Origin: Nodularia sphaerocarpa UHCC 0038
GTDB lineage: Bacteria; Cyanobacteriota; Cyanobacteriia; Cyanobacteriales; Nostocaceae
Direction of reading: 5' to 3'
NCBI RefSeq assembly: GCF_022376295.1
Contig: NZ_CP060140.1
Location: forward strand, 4,344,356 to 4,408,355
Length of the DNA: 64,000 bases
Part shown: positions 28,439 through 37,786 of the stretch, one piece after another
Numbering within the stretch: the first letter of the stretch is position 1
Layout: the number at the start of each line of letters is the position of its first letter
Notes under the pieces: model-generated
The model's input: only the letters and a program-made list of their open reading frames with translations
What the model was told of the DNA's origin: nothing
Databases searched by the model: none
Translations under genes and position numbers: made by a program

Positions 28439-28720
28439 CTAAACAGCTACTGCTTCAACTGGCGCAGCGACTGGATAAACGCTAACTTTTTTACGGGATT
28501 TGCCTTTTCTTTCAAAGGTTACTACACCTTCAATCAATGCAAACAGAGTGTCATCGCTACCAATACCGACGTTATTTCCAGGGTGAACTTTGGTACCACG
28601 CTGACGCACGAGAATATTTCCCGCAATCACCTTTTGACCACCAAAGCGCTTTACACCCAGGCGTTGAGCATTAGAGTCGCGACCGTTACGAGTACTACCT
28701 GTTCCCTTCTTATGAGCCAT
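28439..28720 (-). CDS. rpmA: 50S ribosomal protein L27
   Basis: A 93-residue ribosomal protein with the conserved MAHKKGTGSTRNGRDSN start, whose N-terminal tail reaches the peptidyl-transferase centre, and the GGQKVIAGNILVRQRGTK core. A short hydrophobic tail rich in Ala/Val extends the C-terminus. There is no cleavable N-terminal extension as in Firmicutes. It is cotranscribed after rplU (27-bp gap), the usual order. Confidence 0.96.
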   Translation of the reverse strand: MAHKKGTGSTRNGRDSNAQRLGVKRFGGQKVIAGNILVRQRGTKVHPGNNVGIGSDDTLFALIEGVVTFERKGKSRKKVSVYPVAAPVEAVAV

Positions 28721-28747
28721 AATTACCTCTTGTGTTTTTTGTATTTA

Positions 28748-29146
28748 TTATTCAGCAACAACTTCTACAGGGGATTCTTCGAGAACGGGAAGTTCAACAG
28801 CTACACCGTTTTCAGGACCAAAGACTTCACCATTAAAGTTAATGGAATCAATCATCAGTCTCGTGATTTCCTGGCGATGTCCCCGTTTTTTGCGGGTTTT
28901 CTTTTTAGGCTTCATTTTATATACCAGGACTTTGCGGCCTCTAAAGTTCCGCACTACTGTCCCTTCTACAGTCGCCCCTGCTACTAACGGCTGTCCAATG
29001 GTGACTTCGCCGCCGTGCTGTACTAGTAATACTGAATCTATTGTAACTTTTTCATCCGCTTCGATATGGAGCAGTTCAATATCGTAAAAGCGACCTGGCT
29101 CAACTTTTAGTTGCTTACCGCCAGTTTCAATAATTGCGTAGGTCAT
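28748..29146 (-). CDS. rplU: 50S ribosomal protein L21
   Basis: A 132-residue ribosomal protein starting at ATG 29146 (MTYAIIETGGKQLKVEPG). The frame is open for 22 further codons upstream, but the family start is clear. The conserved KMKPKKKTRKKRGHRQ basic patch binds 23S rRNA. The acidic tail of about 30 residues after HRQEITRL is a cyanobacterial/plastid-type extension. It is the first gene of the rplU-rpmA pair. Confidence 0.95.
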   Translation of the reverse strand: MTYAIIETGGKQLKVEPGRFYDIELLHIEADEKVTIDSVLLVQHGGEVTIGQPLVAGATVEGTVVRNFRGRKVLVYKMKPKKKTRKKRGHRQEITRLMIDSINFNGEVFGPENGVAVELPVLEESPVEVVAE

Positions 29147-29293
29147 GGAATGGTCCTTGAGTTTGCCGTACAGGTAGCTGGCTTTAAAGGCGATTTCTCT
29201 GGTTTTGATCAATCGCTGTTGCTAGCTTTTTTTATATGTCCACCTGATCCGAGCAGGAATGAGACAGACAATCTACTATCTTACTTGATTAAC

Positions 29294-29680
29294 TGGTGTC
29301 AAGTCAATATGAAAATGTGGATTTAATCAAATCGCACCTCACCCCCAACCCCTCTGGTTATCTTCGCGTAGCGTCTCCCTTTGGGAGAAGGAGAGGGGAG
29401 TTTGAAGTTTGTAGGGTGGGTTAGGCGCACAAAATTAGATGAGAAAAAGCAATATTTACTAGAGTTGCGCCGTAACCCACCTTTTTCTGGTGTCAAGTCA
29501 ATCTAATGATGTAGATTTAATAAAATCGCACCTCACCCCAACCCCTCTGGTTATCTTCGCGTAGCGTCTCCCTTTGGGAGAAGGAGAGGGGAGTTTGAAG
29601 TTTGTAGGGTGGGTTAGGCGCACAAAATTAGATGAGAAAAAGCAATATTTACTAGAGTTGCGCCGTAACCCACCTTTTTC
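29294..29680. repeat. Direct tandem duplication of a 194-bp segment
   Basis: Two adjacent copies (29294-29487 and 29488-29680) begin TGGTGTCAAGTCAAT and end at CCACCTTTTTC. They differ by only a few changes near the left end. Each unit is itself a mosaic of dispersed repeats: CCCCAACCCCTCTGG, the CGCGTAGCGTCTCCC palindrome and a GTAGGGTGGGTTAGGCGC/GCGCCGTAACCCACC inverted pair. High similarity suggests a recent event. No gene lies within it. Confidence 0.85.
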
Positions 29681-29851
29681 ACTGGCAATGGTGGTTACGC
29701 ACTGTCCGATCCTACAGTTTTTGCTGTTTTTCTGGTGTTTCTCTATGCGATCGCCTCAAATAAACAAGTATCATAAAATCAGACACTAATCAGGAGAGGC
29801 TAAAATAACTTCTCAAGTTGTAGATACCAAATTACCTAAGTAGAAGACCTT

Positions 29852-29916
29852 GTTCGTAGTAAGGACTTTAGTCCTGATATTTTTATATATTAAACACTAA
29901 AGTGTTTACTACAAAC
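29852..29916. repeat. Short inverted-repeat element with GTAGTA/TACTAC ends
   Basis: A 65-bp element with left end GTTCGTAGTAAGGACTTTAG and right end ACTAAAGTGTTTACTACAAAC. The arms are imperfect complements, and each contains an ACTTTAGT/ACTAAAGT palindrome. It lies 25 bp upstream of the nucleotidyltransferase gene. Confidence 0.6.
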
Positions 29917-29941
29917 TTATTTTTTCTATTAACCAATAGAT

Positions 29942-31033
29942 ATGAAAAGAATAGAAGTTGAACAAAGAACAATATTGATTGGCTTATCTGGTAGTCACGG
30001 CTATGGGTTAAATCGTCCTGAGTCAGACTTTGATTTTAGGGGAGTATTTATTGCACCCAAGAGATATTACTTGGGATTTGACCACATTGAACAAAAAGAT
30101 ACGGGTTGGGATGAACCTGGGATATTTCCCTTTATTGATAGCAATGAAGATACAGTTATTTATGAGTTAAAAAAGATAATTCAGTTATTAGCAGGGGCGA
30201 ATCCCAATATTTTAGAATTGCTGTGGTTGCAGAATTATCCTGTTTTAACATCAGTTGGTCAACAGTTAATTAAGCACAAAAAAATCTTTTTAACCAAGAA
30301 AGTTAAACATACTTATTCTGGTTATGCTTTTGCTCAAATCAAAAAGATGGAAACCCATCGCAAATGGTTATTAAATCCACCACAAAAGAAACCACTCCCA
30401 TCACATTTTGGCATAGAAGATGAAGCGCCACTTATTAAAGATGAATTAAACGCTTTTCTAGAGTATCTTTATCATTTAATTAGAGGCAGAATTGAGTTTC
30501 TAGAAGAAGCCGAAGAATTATACAAGTTGCTCACGGCAGATATTGATTTTAAAGGAGTGCTGAAACAATACACTTTACCTGATGAAACTTTGGAATATAC
30601 CCAAAAGTTAACCAATAGCCGTAAAGATTTTATTCGCTTGCTGCAAAAAAGCCAAAATTATCAAATAGCTTTAAGAGAATGGAAAGCTTATATATCCTGG
30701 CAGGAAAATAGAAATCCCGCTAGGGCAGAAATGGAAAGAAAGTCGGGTTTTGACCTGAAGCATGGAATGCACTGCATTAGATTATTACGCAGTGGATTAG
30801 AAATATTACAGCGAGGGGAAATAGTTGTAGATAGAAGAATAGCTGGCGATGTGGAAGATTTGAAAGCTATTTTAAGTGGTGATTATTCATATCAACAAGT
30901 CATGAAAATGGCAGAGGATTTGGTTAGCCAAATGGAAATTGTTTACGAGGAATCAAGTTTACCTGCTCGACCTGATTTGGAGCAAATTAATGATTTGTGT
31001 ATGGAACTGGTAGAAATGCAAGGGTGGGAATGA
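29942..31033 (+). CDS. Predicted nucleotidyltransferase (COG3541-like)
   Basis: A 363-residue protein. The N-terminal domain carries the polymerase-beta-type nucleotidyltransferase signature GLSGSHGYGLNRPESDFDFRG, with the GS and DxD motifs expected for metal and NTP binding. The C-terminal helical half (about 150-360) has many Arg/Lys residues and a SGFDLKHGMHCIRLLRSG-like segment typical of this group. The substrate is not known. No toxin-antitoxin partner (HEPN) is adjacent. The gene stands alone; it starts at ATG 29942. Confidence 0.75.
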   Translation: MKRIEVEQRTILIGLSGSHGYGLNRPESDFDFRGVFIAPKRYYLGFDHIEQKDTGWDEPGIFPFIDSNEDTVIYELKKIIQLLAGANPNILELLWLQNYPVLTSVGQQLIKHKKIFLTKKVKHTYSGYAFAQIKKMETHRKWLLNPPQKKPLPSHFGIEDEAPLIKDELNAFLEYLYHLIRGRIEFLEEAEELYKLLTADIDFKGVLKQYTLPDETLEYTQKLTNSRKDFIRLLQKSQNYQIALREWKAYISWQENRNPARAEMERKSGFDLKHGMHCIRLLRSGLEILQRGEIVVDRRIAGDVEDLKAILSGDYSYQQVMKMAEDLVSQMEIVYEESSLPARPDLEQINDLCMELVEMQGWE

Positions 31034-31298
31034 GGGGGATGAGCTAAATCGACCCCCCTTAATCCCCCCTTGTAAAGGGGGGAAACAAGATTCCGGCTTT
31101 CTCTGATTGTTCAGGCTACCATGTACACACAAGTCCAACAACCTTTGATTTGAGTAGGGTGTTTTATGGACGTTATAACGCACCGAAAATTGAGGATGGT
31201 GCGTTGCGCTACGCGACAACACACCCTACTTGTGAAGGGGGGTCAACAAGATTCCTGCTCCCTCTCCTTAGTAAGGAGAGGGTTGGGGTGAGGTTCTA

Positions 31299-31661
31299 TT
31301 ACAGCAAATCAGCAAAGCCGTAGATACTAATGAAAAGCAATAATAATGCGGTGAATTGGGTAACTCGTCTTTGGGGTGAGGGAGCGATCGCCTCCCGTAC
31401 TAATATAGATATAGATGCCCCAACTACAAAGCTTAAACCCAAGACTAAATAAGGCATATCTGGTAAAATTGTCGCTAGGATTAACATAGCGATCGCTAGC
31501 ATCAGCATTACTAACTCCACAAACCGGGGTGGGTTGTATTGGCTAGCTAAAATAAAGCTGTTCAAACAAGAGTTCCACAATCTCATAATTAATCTGAGTG
31601 GAGAAGCAATGAATCGCGTCTGTACAAAAAAGAGGCGCTGAGTTATGAAATAGCTTTTCAC
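31299..31661 (-). CDS. Small membrane protein after chlI
   Basis: A hypothetical protein of 120 residues from the GTG at 31661, or 95 from the ATG at 31586 (MRLWNSCLNSFIL), which may be the better start. Three hydrophobic segments are seen (about 50-65, 68-88 and 100-118). It lies 19 bp downstream of chlI on the same strand, so read-through is likely. No family was recognised and no link to chlorophyll synthesis is proven. Confidence 0.6.
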   Translation of the reverse strand: MKSYFITQRLFFVQTRFIASPLRLIMRLWNSCLNSFILASQYNPPRFVELVMLMLAIAMLILATILPDMPYLVLGLSFVVGASISILVREAIAPSPQRRVTQFTALLLLFISIYGFADLL

Positions 31662-31680
31662 AACTCAACCCTAAAAATTT

Positions 31681-32805
31681 TTAAGCTCTAGCCCCTAATT
31701 TCTGACCTACACCATTTTTTTGTGTAGCATCATCTTCTGGTGGTTCCAAACCAAAAACCCGCGCAAAAGCTTTTTGTACCTTGTAGCCAGTATCAATTGA
31801 CTCCAAGGGGTCTTTTCGCAGTCTGTGACGCAGACATAAAGTAATCACACGTTTGATATCATCAACAGTGACTTCGGTACGACCTTCAAATGCTGTTAAT
31901 GCTTTGGCGGCGCGGTTGCTAACAATATCACCACGCAAACCATCTACATCTAGTTCTGAACAAATTTCCGAAATTTTCACTCGTTTGTCATATTCAAGTG
32001 TTACGGATGGTAACAAATTCTGAGCATTGACAATTTTTTGTTGTAGTGCTTCTTGTTCAGCTTGGCATTTTTCCAGAAATACAGGAGGATTTTGATCAAA
32101 TTCCGCCCTCTGTTCCACAATCTGTACCCGTAAAGGTGGTTCTTTGACAGTGTGGATTTCTGCGTGCATCCCAAAGCGGTCTAGCAGTTGGGGACGCAAT
32201 TCACCTTCTTCAGGGTTTCCAGAACCTACAAGCACAAAACGGGCTGGGTGACGAATAGAAATACCTTCCCGTTCTACAGTATTCCAACCACTGGCGGCGG
32301 AGTCCAGCAGCACGTCTACTAGGTGGTCGTCTAGCAAATTGACTTCATCCACATAAAGAATGCCACGGTTAGCCTTAGCCAGCAATCCCGGCTCAAAGGC
32401 TTTCACACCTTCAGATAAAGCTTTCTCAATGTCGATAGTGCCACAAACTCGGTCTTCTGTAGCCCCCAATGGCAAGTCTACCATTTGAACTTTTTTGTGA
32501 GCTATGGGAATTTCTGCCCCTTGTTCTACCATTTGGCGAACTTCGTCACTCATCACATCGGGGTCGTTGGGGTCACTGTTGAAGGGGTCATTGGCAACAA
32601 CAGGGATTTCTGGCAATAAATCAGCCAGCGCCCGGATAGTTGTGGATTTGCCGGTACCGCGATCGCCCATAATCATTACACCACCGATTTTGGGATCAAT
32701 CACGTTCAACAGCAGCGCCAGTTTCATTTCTTCCTGGCCCACAATTGCCGTAAATGGGAATACCACGCGACGCGCACTTGCCGTGGATTGAGCAGTTGGA
32801 GTCAC
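31681..32805 (-). CDS. chlI: Magnesium chelatase ATPase subunit I
   Basis: AAA+ subunit of Mg-chelatase (ChlI-ChlD-ChlH), which inserts Mg2+ into protoporphyrin IX, the first committed step to chlorophyll. It has 374 residues. Walker A is GDRGTGKST, Walker B is ILYVDEVNLLDD, sensor 1 is LVGSGNPEEGELRPQLLDRFG, and sensor 2 is in DGLRGDIVSNRAAKALTAFEG. The length is normal for cyanobacterial ChlI. It is the first gene of a probable two-gene unit with the small membrane protein. Confidence 0.96.
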   Translation of the reverse strand: MTPTAQSTASARRVVFPFTAIVGQEEMKLALLLNVIDPKIGGVMIMGDRGTGKSTTIRALADLLPEIPVVANDPFNSDPNDPDVMSDEVRQMVEQGAEIPIAHKKVQMVDLPLGATEDRVCGTIDIEKALSEGVKAFEPGLLAKANRGILYVDEVNLLDDHLVDVLLDSAASGWNTVEREGISIRHPARFVLVGSGNPEEGELRPQLLDRFGMHAEIHTVKEPPLRVQIVEQRAEFDQNPPVFLEKCQAEQEALQQKIVNAQNLLPSVTLEYDKRVKISEICSELDVDGLRGDIVSNRAAKALTAFEGRTEVTVDDIKRVITLCLRHRLRKDPLESIDTGYKVQKAFARVFGLEPPEDDATQKNGVGQKLGARA

Positions 32806-33152
32806 TAAATTACCTTAACAATATTTTTCTTATTACAATTCCTTATTGTGCCACAGTTAGGGGGTGAAAGCACGGGCGACAGGGGGTTATTCATAGAATT
32901 TTGGCTTTGAGATTTTGGTTAGCGCAGCGTACGCAGCGCAGCGAGTATTTTGGATTGATTCCACAGATAAATCTGGAGGTTTGTACCACTAAGTTCGTAT
33001 TAGTCATTTCAAACGGTTCCGGCAACGTCGGGGAATATGAGCAAATTTTTTAGGCTTTTGTTGCCTGCATAACACAGATTTTAGCAGATGTGCGTTCTCA
33101 GCAATTACGCTAGTTTGAGTGCATAGTGAATTAATTTAAACAGCCCTTTTCG
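32806..33152. other. Divergent promoter region, no gene
   Basis: A 347-bp spacer between chlI and an AbrB-family gene. It contains a short GCGCAGCG repeat cluster at about 32920-32945. No regulator site could be named. Confidence 0.5.
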
Positions 33153-34340
33153 ATGAATCAAAACCTCAGTGTTACTCCCACCCAAGAGTTACCCACTCAT
33201 GAAAAACAAAATATTACCAAACCACATTTATATGTGAAGCTAGTCATCCTCAGCTTAGAACTGCTGCTGGCCATACCTTTGGGTTTAGTCTTAGTCAAAT
33301 TACACGTAGGCGGAATTGCTTGGATATTTGGCGGACTTGCCTCTGGTGCAATAGTTTTACAAGGATGTCGGATTTTATACGAATATTATCCCAAACCTAA
33401 TCGCAGGGCGAGAAAGGTGGGAATGGCACTTGTCGGCTTGACGGTCGGTGCATCAAGTAGCAATAGCGATTTAACCAGTCTGGCTTCTGGTATTCCTATA
33501 TTTATTTTTCTGACTTTATTTTTACTGCTGTCTGGTGGCTGCATTGGCTACTTGTACTCACGCTTGAGTAATACCAATTTATTAACGTCAATGCTGGCCA
33601 CAGTTCCGGGCGGTGTCGGAGTCATGTCATCTATTGCCGCCGATTACAATAGAAATGTCACCCTTGTCGCCTTAGTTCAGGCAATTCGCGTCACTTCTGT
33701 AGTATTACTGATTCCGTTCATTGCTCGGACATCAGTTGATCATGTTCTCAGCCCCCAAACCTTACCTGTCACCGTGAGATTACTGGGTTTTGAACCATCT
33801 CAAATAGGGTTACTCTTTTTAGCACTGGTAATTACCACATTAGTAGTTTCTCTAGCTGGATTGTGTAAAATGCCAGCCGCCGAGTTTTTTGGTGCATTAG
33901 TAGTTGGTCTAGTTTTTAATTCTTTGCTGCACAACAGCTTACCTGTTTTCGGGGATGTAAATTTTACTCCGCCAGCATTCATCAAGTTATTAGGTCAACT
34001 GCTGCTGGGAATTACCATTGGTGAGTATTGGGGAGATAAACCCAATATTGGCAAAAGGGCTGTAGGTTATGCTTTTATGTCTGTAGCCATGACTATTGCC
34101 GCCGGTGCGATCGCTGCTATGCTGGCCATGCAATTAACCTCTTGGGACTGGTTAACTTGTATGTTAGTGACAGCACCAGGAGGCGCGGCAGAAATAATCC
34201 TAGTATCACTGACATTAAATCATAATGTAGAAATTGTCACAGCTGGTCATTTAGTGCGACTCCTTGCCATTAATAGTTCTCTACCACTATGGATATTTTT
34301 GTTTCGCCGTCTTGATAGAAAGCTATCAGACCCAGTTTAA
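33153..34340 (+). CDS. AbrB-family (COG3180) membrane protein
   Basis: A 395-residue integral membrane protein with about ten helices arranged as two related halves. The repeat motif of the AbrB-duplication family is visible in each half (TVPGGVGVMSSIAADY, then VTAPGGAAEIILVSL). Such proteins are often annotated as putative ammonia monooxygenase, a label without biochemical support; they may be transporters. The N-terminal 25 residues are polar. It starts at ATG 33153. Confidence 0.8.
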   Translation: MNQNLSVTPTQELPTHEKQNITKPHLYVKLVILSLELLLAIPLGLVLVKLHVGGIAWIFGGLASGAIVLQGCRILYEYYPKPNRRARKVGMALVGLTVGASSSNSDLTSLASGIPIFIFLTLFLLLSGGCIGYLYSRLSNTNLLTSMLATVPGGVGVMSSIAADYNRNVTLVALVQAIRVTSVVLLIPFIARTSVDHVLSPQTLPVTVRLLGFEPSQIGLLFLALVITTLVVSLAGLCKMPAAEFFGALVVGLVFNSLLHNSLPVFGDVNFTPPAFIKLLGQLLLGITIGEYWGDKPNIGKRAVGYAFMSVAMTIAAGAIAAMLAMQLTSWDWLTCMLVTAPGGAAEIILVSLTLNHNVEIVTAGHLVRLLAINSSLPLWIFLFRRLDRKLSDPV

Positions 34341-34382
34341 TCACCCTATAGCGATTTCTACCTCAATAGGTAAGAATTATTC

Positions 34383-34508
34383 GACCACAGATGAACACAG
34401 ATGAACACAGATAAATACAGATAAATACAGATAAATACAGATAAATACAGATGAATCCGTACCTCATTAGACCAATGACCAATGACTAATGACCAATGAC
34501 CAATGACT
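34383..34508. repeat. Tandem repeats (ATAAATACAG and CCAATGA heptamer)
   Basis: ACAGATGAACACAGATGAAC and about four ATAAATACAG units (34383-34453) are followed by CCAATGA/CTAATGA heptamers (34471-34508), ending just before the ribosome-binding region of the DUF1838 gene. Copies of the CACAGATGAACACAGATG piece also occur at 15391 and, inverted, at 61078. Confidence 0.8.
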
Positions 34509-34521
34509 AAGGAGACCGGAT

Positions 34522-35337
34522 ATGGTTGCCCAAGTTAAAGAATTAGATGCCCAGCAATGGGTAAAAACTCGCTCTTCCCTTGATCCTACTAAATCTACAT
34601 TCCTAACCTGGACAGGTAAGATTTACAGTTTTATCCCTTGTGAGAAAAGAAAACTTTTGTTTAAAATGTCGGGAGTCAGCGTTAGTAGATGCATTCCCAC
34701 AGCAGAAGGTAGCTGGGATTTTACTTCTAGGGAACTGACTTACTACCTTAATCCCCAAACAGAGGAGATTCTGAGGCGCTGGGAGAACCCCTGGACAGGT
34801 GAAACAGTACCGGTGATACACGTTGCTAATAATCCCGTGCAAGGGCAGTTTCAAGGCAAATTTCCCGCCCAAGTCGAGGGAGATACTACAACCTTCGTTT
34901 TTGATATTTTTCCCACATATCCTAATCCATTAGCAGAAAATCCCCAGTTTGCTGAATACAGCCCATATCCAATTTATCAAGCCACGGAACTCTTTAAATT
35001 AGCTGTACCCACAGTAGATTTATTTAACTCAGAACTAGCTTCAGTGTCTCAATTGAGACTGGGTTGGGATAGAATTGGTCAATGGTTGCCCTGGATGAAA
35101 ATGGGCGAGCGCGCTGGTTATCTCATTTACAGTGCTTCGGGAAGTAAAGTAAATGGTTTGGCAGAATTACCCCAGTTGCTTCAAGATGAAATTAATACCC
35201 GCCTTCCTCTGTACAAGCAAGCGCCAAAAGCTTTTTTAGATGGGGAAGACATGACCTCTTGGCTATACTTCCAAAAACACTTTCAGGCTTACTTAGCTGG
35301 CGAAATCTTCCCACTTCCCGAAGCGGAGGAACAGTGA
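34522..35337 (+). CDS. DUF1838-like protein
   Basis: A 271-residue soluble protein without signal or membrane segments. The sequence (WTGKIYSFIPCEKRKLLF, YYLNPQTEEILRRWENPWTGE, WLYFQKHFQAYL) agrees with DUF1838, a beta-rich family of unknown function. An AGGAGA ribosome-binding site precedes ATG 34522. The N-terminal part reads like a lipocalin/calycin barrel but this is a guess. It is a single gene between repeats. Confidence 0.65.
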   Translation: MVAQVKELDAQQWVKTRSSLDPTKSTFLTWTGKIYSFIPCEKRKLLFKMSGVSVSRCIPTAEGSWDFTSRELTYYLNPQTEEILRRWENPWTGETVPVIHVANNPVQGQFQGKFPAQVEGDTTTFVFDIFPTYPNPLAENPQFAEYSPYPIYQATELFKLAVPTVDLFNSELASVSQLRLGWDRIGQWLPWMKMGERAGYLIYSASGSKVNGLAELPQLLQDEINTRLPLYKQAPKAFLDGEDMTSWLYFQKHFQAYLAGEIFPLPEAEEQ

Positions 35338-35358
35338 ACAGTAAACACGGCGTATGGT

Positions 35359-35413
35359 TTAAACCCAATTATCTCTCTTGACTGATAACTGATAACTGAT
35401 AACTGATAACTGT
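35359..35413. repeat. CTGATAACTGATAA tandem repeats
   Basis: About four units of ACTGATA/TAACTGA fill the gap between the convergent DUF1838 and pentapeptide genes. The same motif fills the gap at 47850-47890 after the TlyA gene. Confidence 0.8.
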
Positions 35414-35781
35414 TAAAATTTCTGCATATTTCTACTTTTGGGGTCGAAACCTCGAGAAAACCGGGTGCTTTCATCATAGTAAGCCCCGGTGAAGTCAGCA
35501 CCATAAAACTTGGCTAAATTGAGTTTCGCTCCCCGAAGATTAGCCTCATTAAATTTAACGCCAGACAAGTTAGCTCTAGTTAAGTTCGCATTGGCTAGGT
35601 TAGCTTGACTTAAGTCGGCTCCCCAGAGTTTGGCTTGAGCTAGGTTAGCTCCAGTTAAATCGGCTCCCCACAAGTTGATTCCAGGTAAGTAGGCTGCAAT
35701 TAGCTTGACTCGGACGAGGTTGGCGGCGGGAAAATACCTCTGTCCTGAGTTATAAAGTCGGATTAATTCTTTGGCATCCAT
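35413..35781 (-). CDS. Small pentapeptide-repeat protein
   Basis: A 122-residue protein from ATG 35781 (MDAKELIRLYNSGQRYFPAA); 14 further codons are open upstream. About 13 consecutive A(D/N)LXX repeats run from LPGINLWGADLTGANLAQA to FYGADFTGAYYDES, forming a small right-handed beta-helix. The first helix (DAKELIRLYNSGQRYF) is a common cap in cyanobacterial pentapeptide proteins. Function unknown. Confidence 0.85.
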   Translation of the reverse strand: MDAKELIRLYNSGQRYFPAANLVRVKLIAAYLPGINLWGADLTGANLAQAKLWGADLSQANLANANLTRANLSGVKFNEANLRGAKLNLAKFYGADFTGAYYDESTRFSRGFDPKSRNMQKF

Positions 35782-35874
35782 GAGTTTCTTGTATGAAATC
35801 TCTATTTCTAGAATAGTCTGCAATGGTTTTCAACGCAGAGGGGCGCGGAGGTTAGCGCAGAGGGGCGCGGAGGT

Positions 35875-36420
35875 TTATTTTCTCAGTGAAATTACTTCAA
35901 AATCGAAGGAACCTATGAGGCTGTTATCAACGTAAACCTGTATTTGATGCTTACCACCAGGATCGCCAGGAACCATTGTCCAGAAATTCTCAATTTTGCC
36001 ATCATTGGTGAATACTGTTCGCGTTGTTACAGCTTCAACTCCATCACCTGATAATGACAAACTTTGACCATCGTCTGTAGCCCAGGTTTCTGGGGGTTTT
36101 GGCAATCGCAGAGTTTCTCGCCATGTTACTTTACCTTTGTAGTCCTTGAGTTGAATCCGCCATCCGTATTTACCACCCTGATACAGTACTACTCTGGTGG
36201 TAGGAGTAAATTTACCTTGATTTTTGGCATCAACTCTCAGGACTCCAAATTCAGCTTGACTGGCGGTAATGTGTCTAGTGTTGCTGGACTCGGAGATTGA
36301 TTGAGAAGACGCTACGCTATTATCTGCTACAGCCAAGGCTTGAGAAGCTATGAATCCAGATATCAGCCAAGAAGAAGTTAGTACAATGGTCGCAGCCCAA
36401 TTTCTCATTCGCACAGCCAA
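35875..36420 (-). CDS. Exported protein of unknown function
   Basis: A 181-residue protein with a Sec-type signal peptide (MRNWAATIVLTSSWLISG, with cleavage likely after SQALA near residue 31). The mature part is beta-rich (TRVVLYQGGKYGWRIQLKDYKG, VTTRTVFTNDGKIENFWTMVPGD) and resembles a single Ig-like or jelly-roll domain. No cysteines or catalytic motifs are evident. It is a monocistronic minus-strand gene. Confidence 0.65.
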   Translation of the reverse strand: MAVRMRNWAATIVLTSSWLISGFIASQALAVADNSVASSQSISESSNTRHITASQAEFGVLRVDAKNQGKFTPTTRVVLYQGGKYGWRIQLKDYKGKVTWRETLRLPKPPETWATDDGQSLSLSGDGVEAVTTRTVFTNDGKIENFWTMVPGDPGGKHQIQVYVDNSLIGSFDFEVISLRK

Positions 36421-36521
36421 ATTTTTGGTCGGTTACTGCTACATATTCCAGAAATTCGACTGGCTTTCCGGGGTCATTGGTCATCTGGTGAAAATTAAAT
36501 ATCCGTTATCACAGAACCCCT

Positions 36522-36549
36522 GTAGAGACGTTCCATGGAACGTCTCTAC
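36522..36549. repeat. 28-bp palindrome, GTAGAGACGTTCC type
   Basis: Exact copy of the 28-bp palindrome at 7649, also followed by ATTCTTTGTCAC. It lies between the exported-protein and VOC genes. Confidence 0.85.
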
Positions 36550-36605
36550 ATTCTTTGTCACAATCATTTCCCCCTGCTCCCTGCTCCCCGCTCCCCTGCT
36601 TCTTC

Positions 36606-37634
36606 TCAACCTGCTACTAAATTCCAGAAGTAGCTATCTGGTGCGACAAAGGAAAAACTTTTCTCTCTAAACTCATTTTCGACGATGTTAGTATATTTCA
36701 GGACTGTACTGGCTTTTATGCGATCGCAATATCCCTGTATATCACGCACACGGTATGTATAAACTGAAATTCCTAAGCAGCCCGGTTGTGATGCTTCAAA
36801 GCGCGATTCTAATTTCATCGCTTCTGGAAATCTAATGATGTAAAGTCTACCACTCCGCGCCGCCGTTAAGTCTGTCTGGGAGGAACGAGGGTCATCAAAG
36901 GCTGTGACAATAAACTTCTCACCCGGTTTGAGGTCAAACATTTCTCGACCTGCGGGTGAAGATTCATAGCTAGTTTCTACATCATCGCGTACACGCAATA
37001 AACCTAAAACTTCTTCATAAAATTTCAGGATTTGCTTACTATCATCCTGCACAATTATCCCCGCATGGGTAAACTGGCTAGTTTTGAAAGCAGCATTATG
37101 GTTGATTTGTCCGTAATCTGGTAGTGTATAGCCAAACCTTTGAAATACAACTTGTCGAGTTAAGGGTTGCAGTAATAACATTTCTCGCACTCCCACAGCA
37201 GGATCTGTAAAAGGTCGGCTTTTTCGCTCTTTGTTGTAGATGACTTCCCAGTGCGGATTGCTATATCTAATCGCCCAACTTCCGGCTTTTGCATTCTCCG
37301 CATGATTTAAAATGGTGAAAATGTCAGCAGTTAAAGTTGTCGCCCAGCGATTTCCCTTCACTTTCATCGATGCTAACCCTAATCCCTGATTCGTGGGCTT
37401 TTGCCAAACCATCAACCTAATTAAACCATGATCTGCATTTTGGTGATAAAGGCGAATCGAACGTACACCAGAATTAACTCCATATAATTGATAAGCTGCA
37501 TCTGCTGGTAATTCCCCCACTTGTCCGATGCGATAGCCAAATTGCTCCCAATATTGAATTGCAAAAATTGGATCTGGAACGCCAATACATACTTCATATA
37601 TACCTGCAATTGCAGTGTCTTTCCCATCAGTCAT
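36606..37634 (-). CDS. VOC/glyoxalase-fold protein, two domains
   Basis: A 342-residue protein with two vicinal-oxygen-chelate modules. The first begins GIYEVCIGVPDPIFAIQYWEQFGY (about 10-33), the second FTHAGIIVQDDSKQILKFYEEVLGL (about 198-222). The metal-ligand His/Glu pattern is partly kept (H200 in the second module) but cannot be completed confidently. It could be a dioxygenase, a glyoxalase relative or a binding protein. Confidence 0.7.
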   Translation of the reverse strand: MTDGKDTAIAGIYEVCIGVPDPIFAIQYWEQFGYRIGQVGELPADAAYQLYGVNSGVRSIRLYHQNADHGLIRLMVWQKPTNQGLGLASMKVKGNRWATTLTADIFTILNHAENAKAGSWAIRYSNPHWEVIYNKERKSRPFTDPAVGVREMLLLQPLTRQVVFQRFGYTLPDYGQINHNAAFKTSQFTHAGIIVQDDSKQILKFYEEVLGLLRVRDDVETSYESSPAGREMFDLKPGEKFIVTAFDDPRSSQTDLTAARSGRLYIIRFPEAMKLESRFEASQPGCLGISVYTYRVRDIQGYCDRIKASTVLKYTNIVENEFREKSFSFVAPDSYFWNLVAG

Positions 37635-37786
37635 ACAAATTTTGGATTTTAGGTTTTGAATTGGGTACTAACCAGGCGAAACTGGTAAACAAAAATTCAG
37701 CTTTTGCCAAAAGATTAGAGTTTATTGGCAATGTAGGCTATTATTTGTGAGTTAAATTTAAATTTACCAAAATAGTGTAAATTTCT

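Noticed and set aside
29574..29789. 71-codon frame in the tandem duplication
   Set aside because: Made entirely of repeat sequence; the first duplicated unit gives no matching frame.
35359..35413. Tandem TAACTGA units considered as a CRISPR array
   Set aside because: Units are 7 bp without spacers; no cas genes in the window.
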